Below, piece after piece: positions 50,188 to 58,792 of a DNA stretch of 64,000 bases. Source of the DNA: Streptantibioticus silvisoli (GTDB lineage Bacteria; Actinomycetota; Actinomycetes; Streptomycetales; Streptomycetaceae); assembly GCF_027947535.2 (NCBI RefSeq), contig NZ_JAAGKO020000039.1, positions 19,573 through 83,572 on the forward strand, written 5' to 3'. Each line of letters opens with the position of its first letter. Within the stretch, counting starts at the first letter, position 1. Under the pieces are notes generated by a model, which worked only from the letters and a program-made list of their open reading frames with translations, was not told where the DNA came from and made no database searches. Both the position numbers and the translations under genes were made by a program.

Positions 50188-50284
50188 GGCGTAGCCCCTC
50201 ACGTGGCGCTATCTCGCTGAACTCCCCCAGGGCCGGAAGGCAGCAAGGGTAAGTGGGCTCTGGCGGGTGCGTGAGGGGTCTTCG
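50188..50284 (+). ncRNA. ffs: small bacterial SRP RNA (4.5S-type)
   Basis: Contains the invariant SRP54-binding region CTCCCCCAGGGCCGGAAGGC and AGCAAGGG, closed by CCCCTCACG (50195-50203) and CGTGAGGGG (50270-50278). Forms the signal recognition particle with Ffh. Ends are approximate. Confidence 0.93.
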
Positions 50285-50362
50285 CGTTCCCGGGGGCACC
50301 GGGTGGGCCGGGAGGCCGTGGCATGGCTGCGGTCGGACGGGGTCGGCCGGTAGGCTTTCCGT

Positions 50363-50659
50363 GTGATCTTCAAGCGCATCGGTAGCAGTCGTCCGTATCC
50401 GGACCACGGCCGCGCCAGCGTCCGCGACTGGGCGGACGTGGCACCGCGTCCCGTTCGCCTGGACCAGTTGGTCACGACGAAGGGGCAGCTGGACCTGGAG
50501 ACGCTGCTCGCGGAGGATTCCACCTTCTACGGGGACCTGTTCGCCCACGTCGTGAAGTGGCGCGGGGACCTGTACCTGGAGGACGGGCTGCACCGGGCGG
50601 TGCGGGCGGCGTTGCAGCAACGAGAGGTGCTGCACGCGCGGGTTCTGGAGATGGAATGA
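50363..50659 (+). CDS. conserved small protein of unknown function
   Basis: 98 residues from GTG 50363, starting 'MIFKRIGSSRPYPDHGRAS'. Contains 'LDQLVTTKGQLDLETLLAEDSTFYGDLFAHVVKW' in order of strand, helix and helix, and ends 'VLHARVLEME'. I recognise it as a commonly conserved actinomycete protein without assigned function. Upstream of the LytR_C gene, same strand. Confidence 0.75.
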   Translation: MIFKRIGSSRPYPDHGRASVRDWADVAPRPVRLDQLVTTKGQLDLETLLAEDSTFYGDLFAHVVKWRGDLYLEDGLHRAVRAALQQREVLHARVLEME

Positions 50660-50760
50660 TCCCGTCAATCCGGGATTTCCTTGGCCCTTTCGGGTTGGTG
50701 ATTAGGCCATAGGATGATCATCTAGTACGCCTTCGCAGGTTCCCGCACTACGCTGCGGTT

Positions 50761-51414
50761 ATGAGCATGCTCACTCCTCCTGGCATGGGCGGCAAGTACC
50801 GCGTCACCGGGACCACCTTTCCCCGGATGCACCGCCCCAGCAATCGCCGACGGATCGTGCTGTCCGCGGTGGCCGGCGTCATCGTCCTCGGGGTCGTGGG
50901 GGTGGGGACGGCACAGCTCGCCGGAGCGTTCGACGGCAACGGGTCCGGCCGCGACACGGCCGGCCACTGTCCGTCCTCCGCGGTCGGCACGAAGGCGGCC
51001 GACGCCACGAGCGCCCGCCTGCCGAAGCCGTCCGCGGTGACCGTCAACGTCTACAACGCGACCGACCGCGCCGGACTCGCCAAGACCACCGCCGACGAGC
51101 TGAAGAAGCGCGGCTTCTCCATCGGCAAGGTCGGCAACGCCCCCGACGCGTACAACAACAAGCTCAAAGGCACCGCCATACTGCTCGGCGGCCCCAAGGC
51201 GACCTCCGCGCTCAAGGTGCTCGGCACCGAACTGGCCGCCGGCAGCCTCAAGACGGACCCCTCCCGCGCCAGCGCGTCCAACGTCGATCTGATCATCGGG
51301 TCGGCATTCGGCACCCTCGACCCGCTGCAGAACGCCGGGCACGCCCTCACCGTCCTCCAGCAGCCCGCGCCCACCCCCAGCGGCAAGACCTGCCGGCCCA
51401 GCGGCCGGACCTGA
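50761..51414 (+). CDS. membrane protein with LytR C-terminal domain
   Basis: 217 residues from ATG 50761. One membrane helix near residues 30-52 ('VLSAVAGVIVLGVVGVG') is followed by a linker, and a LytR_C domain at about 95-200 ('VTVNVYNATDRAGLAKTTADELKKRG'-type, start 'VTVNVYNATDRAGLA'). The domain is extracytoplasmic and occurs in wall-teichoic-acid-ligase proteins, but the LCP catalytic domain is absent. Probably an accessory wall protein. Confidence 0.85.
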   Translation: MSMLTPPGMGGKYRVTGTTFPRMHRPSNRRRIVLSAVAGVIVLGVVGVGTAQLAGAFDGNGSGRDTAGHCPSSAVGTKAADATSARLPKPSAVTVNVYNATDRAGLAKTTADELKKRGFSIGKVGNAPDAYNNKLKGTAILLGGPKATSALKVLGTELAAGSLKTDPSRASASNVDLIIGSAFGTLDPLQNAGHALTVLQQPAPTPSGKTCRPSGRT

Positions 51415-51913
51415 CCCCCGCCCGCGGTCCCCCACCTCTGCGAAACCTCTCCGAACGCCGGCCCTCCGCGGTTCCCTCGATCGCCTCGATCGCCTTCATA
51501 TTCTCGGAACCCCTCGGCCCCGCTCCGGCATCGCACGCCCCGGTTCCCCGCGCTCCGCGTGCCTCGTGTCAGTACTCCGCGTCCGCGTGCCATCGTCGGC
51601 CCCGGCTCCGCGTGCCTCACTCCTGCCTGCCCCGGCCCCGCGTGCCTCGCACCCGGCCTGCCTCACACCGGCCCGCCCGCCCCGCCTGCCGCGCGCGCCC
51701 CGCGCCCCCACGGCCCCTCCGGTCACCGCCGCCCCTCCCGTCAACACGACACCCCGCCGGCACAGCGCCCCCCTCTACGCGACACCCCGCCAACGGCACG
51801 CCACCGTCAACACGACACCCCGCCGGCACGGCGTCCCCCTCAACGCGACGGCCCGGCCGGCGCCGCGCGCCGGCCGGGCCGTTCCCCCGGGGATCGTCGG
51901 TGGTGACCTGGCG
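51415..51913. other. 499-bp gap with low-complexity repeats and terminator
   Basis: GC-rich repeats of CCCGCGTGCCTC (51540-51670) and ACGACACCCCGCCGGCAC (51743-51835). No gene is supported. A strong hairpin near 51848 ends both convergent units. Confidence 0.6.
51848..51882. terminator. bidirectional hairpin terminator
   Basis: ACGGCCCGGCCGGCG (51848-51862), loop CCGCG, CGCCGGCCGGGCCGT (51868-51882): perfect 15-bp stem between the LytR_C gene and upp. Confidence 0.85.
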
Positions 51914-52549
51914 TCAGCCGACCGTTCCGTACATGCGGTCGCCGGCGTCGCCGAGGCCGGGGACGATGTAGCCGTGCTCGTTGAGGCGCTCGTCGACCGC
52001 CGCCGTGACGACGGTGACCGGGTGGCCGGCCAGGGCGCGTTCCATGGTCGCGACGCCCTCCGGCGCGGCGAGCAGGCAGATCGCGGTCACGTCGTCGGCA
52101 CCGCGCTCCATCAGCGTCTCGATGGCGGCGACCAGCGTGCCGCCGGTGGCCAGCATGGGGTCGAGTACGTAGACCTGGCGGCCGGAGAGGTCGTCCGGCA
52201 TGCGGGTGGCGTACGTGGACGCCTGGAGCGTCTCCTCGTCGCGGACCATGCCGAGGAAGCCGACCTCGGCTGTCGGCAGCAGCCGCACCATCCCGTCGAG
52301 CATGCCGAGGCCGGCCCGCAGGATCGGAACGACGAGCGGACGCGGGTGCGAGAGCCGCACACCGGTGGTCGGGCTCACCGGCGTGGTGATCTCGACCTCG
52401 GAAGTGCGAACGTCGCGGGTCGCCTCGTACGCGAGCAGGGTGACCAGCTCGTCGGCGAGCCGCCGGAAGGTGGGCGAGTCGGTGCGCTGATCGCGCAGCG
52501 TGGTGAGTTTGTGCGCCACCAGCGGGTGGTCGACGACATGAATCCGCAT
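51914..52549 (-). CDS. upp: uracil phosphoribosyltransferase
   Basis: 211 residues from ATG 52549, full family length. '[15 protein letters not shown]' and the PRPP loop '[21 protein letters not shown]' are diagnostic, and '[13 protein letters not shown]' is the uracil-binding C-terminal hood. Salvages uracil to UMP. Monocistronic. Confidence 0.96.
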   Translation of the reverse strand: MRIHVVDHPLVAHKLTTLRDQRTDSPTFRRLADELVTLLAYEATRDVRTSEVEITTPVSPTTGVRLSHPRPLVVPILRAGLGMLDGMVRLLPTAEVGFLGMVRDEETLQASTYATRMPDDLSGRQVYVLDPMLATGGTLVAAIETLMERGADDVTAICLLAAPEGVATMERALAGHPVTVVTAAVDERLNEHGYIVPGLGDAGDRMYGTVG

Positions 52550-52624
52550 GCGCACGACACTAACCGAGTGCGGCCGCACGCTCCCAGGCGCATCAAAAGG
52601 CGCCGGACGGGAAAACGCTCTTCC

Positions 52625-52954
52625 ATGGCCGTGGACCACTCAGCGCAGCGGAAAGCGATACCGACAGCGACCCAGCCCCGCGATCGTGACGTATTACGTC
52701 ACGATCGCGGCGCCCTACGTAACGAAAACGGCGCCTCACGTCATGAAGACGGCGCCCCATGTGACGAAGCCGACGACCGGCCCCCCACCCGTGAGGTCGG
52801 CGACGTGCGCAAGGCGGCGGAACGCCGTCGGCGGCGCGCGGTGTTCCTCAGGGAGTTGAAAGAAGCCAAGGAGTTGCGCGCCCGCGTGCAACCGCGGCGG
52901 GCGCGGGCGGCCCGGATGAGGCAGCAGATGAGGATGCGCACCTTTCGCTGGTAG
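52625..52954 (+). CDS. small basic protein, start uncertain
   Basis: 109 residues from ATG 52625. The C-terminal 55 residues are strongly biased and conserved-looking: '[30 protein letters not shown]' (helix of 30, shown in part '[13 protein letters not shown]'), ending 'MRMRTFRW', a C-terminus I recall from small streptomycete proteins. The N-terminal half runs through the repeats at 52679-52765 and may not be translated, and a later start is possible. Confidence 0.55.
   Translation: MAVDHSAQRKAIPTATQPRDRDVLRHDRGALRNENGASRHEDGAPCDEADDRPPTREVGDVRKAAERRRRRAVFLRELKEAKELRARVQPRRARAARMRQQMRMRTFRW
52679..52709. promoter_or_regulatory. 31-bp near-perfect palindrome
   Basis: CGCGATCGTGACGTA (52679-52693) and TACGTCACGATCGCG (52695-52709) are perfect 15-bp arms with one central T. 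No T-tract follows. It lies 130 bp upstream of upp and ahead of the small basic protein, at the start of 21-bp repeats. Confidence 0.75.
52687..52771. repeat. 21-bp iteron-like repeats with ACGT cores
   Basis: Successive 21-bp units: GGCGCCCTACGTAACGAAAAC, GGCGCCTCACGTCATGAAGAC and GGCGCCCCATGTGACGAAGCC starting near 52709, and the preceding TATTACGTCACGATC unit. Each contains an ACGT or near-ACGT core followed by AYG(A/T)(A/C). Three codons' phase could make heptapeptide repeats, but regularly spaced binding sites fit better. Confidence 0.6.
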
Positions 52955-53213
52955 GACGGCCGCCGGGCCCGGCGTAGCCGGTATGGCGGGCGGGCATCGG
53001 TAGGTACCGGGAGTTGCCCGCGCGACTTACCCGGGGGCGCCTGAACGGTGTCCGGAACGGGTCGCCGGACCGAAAACGCCGAAAAAACGAACGCTGCCTG
53101 GCACGACGCAGTGCGGAAGAGCTCTCGCATCGCCCCGGTTTCTGCCACGATGCCGATGGGCGGGGCGTCGCCCCGTCCGTCCCGGCACACCTAGGACCAG
53201 TGGGAGAGTCACG

Positions 53214-53753
53214 GTGTACTTCGCCGCACTGCTCGCGCGCACCGAGGACGGGTGGGAAGCGCGCGACACGGAGCTTGACAATGTGGAGACCCTCGACGAC
53301 CTGGCCGATCTCGCACGTGAGGCCTCGGCGGACGAGGACACGGTGCTCGTCCTGATCGAACAGGAGGACGTCTGGTTCGGCGTCGTCCGGGTCGACGGCG
53401 AGGACGATCCACGCATCTACGTGTCGGACGCGTCCGCCGCGGCCCGCAGTTCGTACGGGGAGATCCTCCTCACCGACGAACTGCTGGGCCGCGATCCGGA
53501 CGACGAACTGGAGGACCTCGACGCCCTCGACCTCGACGGCACCGAGGAAGGGGGCGAGGAGGCGGAGGACGACAGCCGCGACGGCCTCGGCCCGATCCCG
53601 GCCGGCCCGGTCGGCGAGGCGGATCTCCTGGCCGACCTCGGCGTCGGCGCCGCCCGCCTGCGCTCGCTCGGCGAGGACGGAGCACCCGGCGAGGCGCTCA
53701 GCGAGATCGCGGACGCCCTCGGCGCCGGCGAGGTCCTGGAGGCGGCCCGCTGA
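53214..53753 (+). CDS. tRNA adenosine deaminase-associated protein
   Basis: 179 residues from GTG 53214 (GGGAG upstream). Begins 'MYFAALLARTEDGWEARDTELDNV' (in part), with a highly acidic middle ('DELEDLDALDLDGTEE') and a C-terminal 'ADLGVGAARLRSLGEDGAPG' helix. This family is consistently encoded next to tadA in actinomycetes. The molecular role is not established. The tadA gene follows within 70 bp. Confidence 0.85.
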   Translation: MYFAALLARTEDGWEARDTELDNVETLDDLADLAREASADEDTVLVLIEQEDVWFGVVRVDGEDDPRIYVSDASAAARSSYGEILLTDELLGRDPDDELEDLDALDLDGTEEGGEEAEDDSRDGLGPIPAGPVGEADLLADLGVGAARLRSLGEDGAPGEALSEIADALGAGEVLEAAR

Positions 53754-53821
53754 ACGGCACGACCCCCGCCCCCGCGCCGGACCCCGGCGCGGGGGCGGAC
53801 CCTACGAACGGCGCCACACCG

Positions 53822-54110
53822 GTGACTCGCGAAAGCGGCACGCCGGCGGCTGGCGACCGCCGTACGCCGGTGGCTCGTGACAGCACCGCACCGGCGACTG
53901 GCGACCGCGGTACACCGGTCACTCACGACCGCACCACACCGGTGGCTGCTGGCGACCGCGGTACACCTCACGTCGGCGTTCCGCCGAAAACCGGCACTAC
54001 ACCGGTGGTTCATGAACGCAGCACACCGGTAGCTCGCGACCGCGGTACACCTCACGACCGCGTTCCGCCGAAAACCCGCACTACACCGCACGAACGCGGT
54101 ACGCCGTCCT
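53822..54110 (+). repeat. repeats upstream of tadA catalytic domain
   Basis: Short units (CACACCGGTGGCT, GCGACCGCGGTACACC, TTCCGCCGAAAACC) recur irregularly. A longer block of about 50 bp with GCGACCGCGGTACACCTCAC occurs at about 53955-54007 and 54038-54090. Confidence 0.65.
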
Positions 54111-54676
54111 CCCCGGACAGCACCCCGCCGCCGGAAAGCGGCCCCCTTCCCCATGACGACGCACCCGGCGACGCACGTGGCGACGCCGCCGGCGGCCTCC
54201 CCGACGGCACCCCGGTCCCCGACCCCGTACGTGATCCCTGGCGGTCGGCGATGCGGCTCGCGCTGGCGGAGGCCGTGCTGGCGCCGGGGACGGGTGACGT
54301 GCCGGTGGGGGCGGTGGTGCTGGACGCCCGGGGGGAGGTCGTCGGGCGCGGGCACAACGAGCGCGAGGCGACCGGGGACCCGACCGCGCACGCCGAGGTG
54401 CTGGCGGTGCGGGAGGCGGCCCGGGCGGTCGGCGAGTGGCGGCTGTCCGGCTGCACGCTGGTCGTCACGCTGGAACCGTGCACGATGTGCGCCGGCGCGA
54501 TCGTGCTGTCCCGGGTCGACCGGGTGGTCTACGGCGCACGGGACACGAAGTCGGGCGCCGCGGGCTCGTTGTGGGACGTGGTACGCGACCGGCGGCTCAA
54601 CCACCGCCCGGAGGTCGTCGCCGGGGTCCTGGAGGACGAGTGCGCGGGTCTTTTGACCAGGTTCTTCCGGGGCTGA
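53822..54676 (+). CDS. tadA: tRNA-specific adenosine deaminase
   Basis: The catalytic domain (from about 'DPWRSAMRLALAEA', genomic 54235) has zinc-binding 'TAHAEVLAV' and 'LEPCTMCAGA'. It converts A34 to inosine in tRNA-Arg. The open frame extends to GTG 53822, giving 284 residues with a 140-residue repeat-rich N-terminus ('PVARDRGTPHDRVPPKT'). That extension comes from DNA repeats and has no ribosome site, so the true start may be nearer 54251. It lies just after the tadA-associated gene, an actinomycete pairing. Confidence 0.85.
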   Translation: MTRESGTPAAGDRRTPVARDSTAPATGDRGTPVTHDRTTPVAAGDRGTPHVGVPPKTGTTPVVHERSTPVARDRGTPHDRVPPKTRTTPHERGTPSSPDSTPPPESGPLPHDDAPGDARGDAAGGLPDGTPVPDPVRDPWRSAMRLALAEAVLAPGTGDVPVGAVVLDARGEVVGRGHNEREATGDPTAHAEVLAVREAARAVGEWRLSGCTLVVTLEPCTMCAGAIVLSRVDRVVYGARDTKSGAAGSLWDVVRDRRLNHRPEVVAGVLEDECAGLLTRFFRG

Positions 54677-54745
54677 CCCCCTGCCGGGAGAGCGTGGTGC
54701 CATACGGATTCGGTACCGGGCCGTACGTCCGCTAAGCTCTCTCTC

Positions 54746-54832
54746 GGTAGCGTGTCCGAGCGGCCTAAGGAGCACGCCTCGAAAGCGTGTGAGGGTGCAA
54801 GCCCTCCGTGGGTTCAAATCCCACCGCTACCG
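54746..54832 (+). tRNA. tRNA-Ser (CGA anticodon)
   Basis: GGTAGCG (54746-54752) pairs with CGCTACC (54825-54831). The anticodon loop is CTCGAAAG, with a long variable arm and a T-loop GGTTCAAATCC. Discriminator G54832. CCA is not encoded. Confidence 0.95.
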
Positions 54833-54843
54833 CTGTGAACCAC

Positions 54844-54880
54844 CCGGAGCCCGGGAGCGTACAACGCTCCCGGGCTCCGG
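54844..54880 (+). terminator. terminator of tRNA-Ser(CGA)
   Basis: CCGGAGCCCGGGAGCG (54844-54859), loop TACAA, CGCTCCCGGGCTCCGG (54865-54880), then TGTTATAT. A 16-bp perfect stem. Confidence 0.9.
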
Positions 54881-55223
54881 TGTTATATACGGCTCCGGTG
54901 TCATGCACGGCTCCGGCCGAGCCGCACCGGCCGCCACGACCGACATCGCCCACGTGACCGGCGCCGCTCCCACGATCAACGTCCCCGCGACCGGCACCGT
55001 CCGCGACCGGCAGGGCGGCCTCTCCGTCCGGCGACGCCTTCGCCCCTCCCCGGGCCCACCCGGCCCGTCGGGTCCCGTCACACGCCCGTTGGCGATCTCC
55101 GTACGTTCAAGAGCGCATAAACCCTTGGGCAGGACATGACGATGGCTACACTCGCCGCACTGGACGGCGAGCGTGACCGGTGCGGAACGGCGGCCGGGGC
55201 TACGGCTGGAGGCAGGCGGGGCA
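54881..55223. other. 343-bp intergenic region
   Basis: No gene supported. The right end (55090-55200) has AT-richer GTTCAAGAGCGCATAAACCC and probably the promoter of the small membrane protein. Confidence 0.4.
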
Positions 55224-55388
55224 ATGGCACAGGCAATGAAAGTCATCGGCTACATACTGATCATTTTCGTTCTCTATACGATCATCACCTCACCGAACCG
55301 CTCCGCCGACCTCGTCCAGGTCGGCTTCCAGGGGATATCCAACGCGGCGCACGGCATAGGCAAGTTCATGAGCCAACTGGTCAATTGA
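55224..55388 (+). CDS. 54-residue membrane protein
   Basis: From ATG 55224. Residues 5-22 ('MKVIGYILIIFVLYTII') form one membrane helix, and an amphipathic C-terminal part has 'NRSADLVQVGFQGISNAAHG' then 'KFMSQLVN'. Conserved-looking, since codon bias is normal. Function unknown. Phage-lysis-like or stress peptides have similar form, but nothing points to either. Confidence 0.65.
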   Translation: MAQAMKVIGYILIIFVLYTIITSPNRSADLVQVGFQGISNAAHGIGKFMSQLVN

Positions 55389-55476
55389 CCGCCGCGCCGT
55401 CCGAGCCGTCAGAGCCGTTCGCGTCCGGCGGGTAGCCTCGCCCCCACCCGACGTTCCGCCCGCAAGGAGTCCGCTG

Positions 55477-55770
55477 ATGATCCGCCACCTCGTGCTGTTC
55501 AAGCTCAACGACGGGGTCGGTCACGACGAGCCGCGGGTGCGGGACGGGGTACGCGCCTTCCAGGAGCTCCCCGGCCGGATCTCCGACGTGCGGTCGTGGG
55601 AGTTCGCCCGCAACGTCACCGACCGGCCGATCGCGTACGACTACGCGATCAACTGCACGGTGGACGATCAGCAGGCGCTGGTGCGGTATCTGGAGCACCC
55701 GGCACACCAGGCCGGCGTCGCGCAGTGGCAGGCGTTTGCCACCTGGGTGATCGCCGACTACGAGATCTGA
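55477..55770 (+). CDS. Dabb-family stress-responsive alpha/beta-barrel protein
   Basis: 97 residues from ATG 55477 (AAGGAG upstream). Starts 'MIRHLVLFKLNDGVG', and 'DYAINCTVDDQQALVRYLEHPAHQAGV' (in part) and the final 'ADYEI' are typical of ferredoxin-like dimeric Dabb proteins. Members bind small aromatic or polyketide-like molecules or have unknown roles. No operon partner. Confidence 0.85.
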   Translation: MIRHLVLFKLNDGVGHDEPRVRDGVRAFQELPGRISDVRSWEFARNVTDRPIAYDYAINCTVDDQQALVRYLEHPAHQAGVAQWQAFATWVIADYEI

Positions 55771-55897
55771 GCGATTCGGGGACCCCGGCGGCCGACCCGG
55801 CCCCGCCCCCCCGACCGGCGCTCACCGACAGGCCGCACGCCCCCTTTCCGGGCCCACGCCCGGCCCCGCCCCGAAACCGTCCGCCACACCACTGCGG

Positions 55898-55921
55898 CCC
55901 CCGCCTCCACGGCGGGGGTTT
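55898..55921 (+). terminator. small hairpin terminator
   Basis: CCCCCGCC (55898-55905), loop TCCAC, GGCGGGGG (55911-55918), then TTT. Confidence 0.65.
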
Positions 55922-56033
55922 CGACGTTCCACCCGCCGTCAACACGGGCTTTTGCGGTGCTTGCACACAACGGACATGTCTTGTGATGCTATGACCGCTT
56001 TTGACGGATGAGTTGATCGACGAGGGGTGGTGC

Positions 56034-57299
56034 GTGACGTTGACGGCCGGTACCGCATCCGCCGCCGCGCCCCCACACGCGCCTCACGCGCCCCTTGTGC
56101 CGTCCACACCCCCTCGCGGTGACCGCGCACTCCCTCCGGACGCCGTCCCGCGCACCCATGCGCCGGCCGTACCTCCGTCCGCCCCGGGAAGCGCGGGACC
56201 GCCCGTCTTCCCGGCGTCGGCGGGCGCTCCGGCGTGGACGGTTCACGGAGCCGACGACCCGCCGCCCCGGAGCGCCCCGGCCCCGGAGGGCGACACCCTG
56301 GAGGCGGCCCCTGAGGCGCCCCCGCAGGCGCCCCCGCAGGCCGTTGCGACGCCTGCCGGCGGAACCGCCCAAGCGACCGCCGAAGCGTCCACTGCCGCAC
56401 CCACCACGGCCTCCGCCGCGCCTCCCGCCGACGACGCCCTCACCGCCCCCGCCGATCCGGCCGTCCCGGAGCCGCCCGAGGAGGTCCTGACGCCGCGTGA
56501 GGCGGCGCGGCGGCAGCGGCAGACCGCGCGCAGCGGCCGGGCCGCGGACGCACGCGCGCTGACGCAGGTGCTGTTCGACGAGTTGTCCGGGCACGAGCCG
56601 GGCAGCACCGAGCACCGCAGGGTGCGGGCCGCGCTCATCGAGATCAACCTGCCGCTCGTGCGGTACGCGGCGGCCCGCTTCCGCAGCCGTAACGAGCCGA
56701 TGGAGGACGTCGTCCAGGTCGGGACCATCGGTCTGATCAACGCCATCGACCGGTTCGACCCGCAGCGCGGCGTGCAGTTCCCGACGTTCGCCATGCCGAC
56801 GGTGGTCGGGGAGATCAAACGGTACTTCCGCGACAACGTGCGCACCGTCCACGTACCGCGCCGGCTGCACGAGCTGTGGGTGCAGGTCAGCGGGGCGATC
56901 GAGGACCTGACCGTGCTGCACGGGCGGACGCCGACCACCGCCGAGATCGCCGAGCGCCTGCGGCTGTCCGAGGAGGAGGTACTCGCCTGCCTGGAGGCCG
57001 GACGGGCCTACCACGCCACCTCGCTGGAGGCCGCACAGGAGGGCGACGGCGCCCCGGGACTGCTCGACCGGCTCGGTTACGAGGATCCCGAACTGGCCGG
57101 CGTCGAGCACCGCGAGCTCGTCCGCCACCTGCTCGTCCAGCTGCCGGAACGGGAACGGCGCATCCTGCTGCTGCGCTATTTCGGCAACCTGACGCAGTCC
57201 CAGATCAGCGCGGAACTGGGCGTCTCGCAGATGCACGTCTCCCGCCTGCTGTCGCGCAGCTTCGCCCGCCTGCGGTCCGCCAACCAGCTGGAAGCCTGA
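56034..57299 (+). CDS. SigB/SigF-type sigma factor with long Ala/Pro-rich N-terminus
   Basis: About 421 residues from GTG 56034 (GAGGGG upstream; TTG 56001 is possible). Residues 1-150 are Ala/Pro/Thr-rich and probably disordered. The sigma core follows: region 2 '[21 protein letters not shown]' (in part) with '[19 protein letters not shown]', region 3 and region 4 '[22 protein letters not shown]'. It is a paralogue of the next gene. No adjacent anti-sigma gene. Regulation by the partner-switch proteins elsewhere is likely. Confidence 0.88.
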   Translation: MTLTAGTASAAAPPHAPHAPLVPSTPPRGDRALPPDAVPRTHAPAVPPSAPGSAGPPVFPASAGAPAWTVHGADDPPPRSAPAPEGDTLEAAPEAPPQAPPQAVATPAGGTAQATAEASTAAPTTASAAPPADDALTAPADPAVPEPPEEVLTPREAARRQRQTARSGRAADARALTQVLFDELSGHEPGSTEHRRVRAALIEINLPLVRYAAARFRSRNEPMEDVVQVGTIGLINAIDRFDPQRGVQFPTFAMPTVVGEIKRYFRDNVRTVHVPRRLHELWVQVSGAIEDLTVLHGRTPTTAEIAERLRLSEEEVLACLEAGRAYHATSLEAAQEGDGAPGLLDRLGYEDPELAGVEHRELVRHLLVQLPERERRILLLRYFGNLTQSQISAELGVSQMHVSRLLSRSFARLRSANQLEA

Positions 57300-57693
57300 C
57301 CGCCCGCCCCGCAGCACCCCACCGCCCCGCGCGGGGCGTGACACGGCGCCAACCGGAGGCGTTCGGCGCCGACACGCCGAGATTCAGCCGAACCGGCAAC
57401 TTCGCTGCGCCGCGCGGATGTTGGCGAGCGGCGGCCGCTTCCGCATACCGTGCGGCCGGAACGTTGCCCCGGCGAGCCGGGACGCGTTGTGACGGGGTGA
57501 CAGGCGTTCCGAAAACGCGGTCGAAAGGTCGTCAGGACGGGCGACCCACAACGGGCAAATAAGTCGACTTGGCGCTACATGGTGTTGCCGACATGTGACA
57601 TTCTGCGGGTACTGCGTTTGCCGCGACCCGGCCGCCGGTATTCAGTCGGAGGAACCGTCGCTCGCGACCCGTCCGCGACCTCAAGGGGGTGGC
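57300..57693. promoter_or_regulatory. 394-bp region with candidate SigB-type promoter
   Basis: GTGTTG (57582-57587) and GGGTAC (57607-57612), 19 bp apart, roughly match GTTT-N(13-16)-GGGTA promoters used by SigB-family sigma factors, so the second sigma gene may be autoregulated. The first 250 bp show no element. Confidence 0.35.
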
Positions 57694-58527
57694 ATGTCCG
57701 TAGAAGTGGGCAGTCCGAAGGTGCTGGCAACCGAGGCGCCGCTCGACGCCGACAACAACGGCGAAGCCATCAACACCCGTACGCTCTCGCGCTCGTTGTT
57801 CCTGCGGCTGGCACAGCTGCCGGACAACAGCCCCGAACGCCACTACGTGCGGGACACGCTCATCGAGCTGAACCTCCCGCTGGTCCGTTACGCCTCCGCG
57901 CGGTTCCGCAGCCGCAACGAGCCGATGGAAGACATCGTCCAGGTCGGCACCATCGGCCTGATCAAGGCGATCGACAGGTTCGACTGCGAACGCGGCGTCG
58001 AATTCCCGACGTTCGCGATGCCCACCGTGGTCGGCGAGATCAAGCGCTTCTTCCGCGACACCTCGTGGTCGGTGCGGGTACCGCGCCGGCTCCAGGAGCT
58101 GCGGCTGGCGCTGACCAAGACCTCCGACGAACTGGCGCAGCGGCTCGACCGCTCGCCCACCGTCGCCGAGCTCGCCGACGCGCTCGGGGTCTCGGAGGAG
58201 GACGTGGTCGACGGCCTCGCCGTGGGCAACGCGTACACCGCCAGTTCCCTGGACTCCCCGCCGCCGGAGGACGAGTCGACCGAAGGGTCGCTCGCCGACC
58301 GGCTCGGCTACGAGGACACCGCGCTGGAGGGCGTCGAGTACCGCGAGTCCCTCAAGCCGCTGCTGGCCCAACTCCCGCCGCGTGAGCGCCGCATCATCAT
58401 GCTGCGGTTCTTCGCCAACATGACGCAGTCGCAGATCGGCGAGGAGGTCGGCATCTCCCAGATGCACGTCTCCCGGCTGCTGACCCGCACCCTGGCCCAG
58501 CTCCGGGTGGGCCTGATGACGGAGTGA
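57694..58527 (+). CDS. SigB/SigF-type sigma factor
   Basis: 277 residues from ATG 57694 (AAGGGGG upstream). Full sigma-B/F/G plan without an N-terminal extension: region 2 '[20 protein letters not shown]', '[20 protein letters not shown]', region 3 'ELAQRLDRSPTVAELADALGV' (in part) and region 4 '[22 protein letters not shown]'. It is about 55-60% identical to the upstream paralogue by eye. Likely directs stress or developmental transcription. Confidence 0.93.
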   Translation: MSVEVGSPKVLATEAPLDADNNGEAINTRTLSRSLFLRLAQLPDNSPERHYVRDTLIELNLPLVRYASARFRSRNEPMEDIVQVGTIGLIKAIDRFDCERGVEFPTFAMPTVVGEIKRFFRDTSWSVRVPRRLQELRLALTKTSDELAQRLDRSPTVAELADALGVSEEDVVDGLAVGNAYTASSLDSPPPEDESTEGSLADRLGYEDTALEGVEYRESLKPLLAQLPPRERRIIMLRFFANMTQSQIGEEVGISQMHVSRLLTRTLAQLRVGLMTE

Positions 58528-58792
58528 CGTGAAGCCCGGCGCCACCACGACGGTGTCGCCGGGCGGTGAGTCCTCCGGTGCTCCGCGACAGCGGGTCACC
58601 TGACGCACCGTTCATCGGTGGGTATACATGGGCTTCCGGGTGCATCCGTGGACACCCGGCGGGCGCCGACTCCCGCCTCCCACCAGCCGGTTGTCGTGAA
58701 AACGACGGCCCCCACGTCGAGAATCGCCCGATTGTCACGGGCAACTGCGGATTTTCCGGCACGTGGTGATCGAACGTCATTACAATGGCGCG

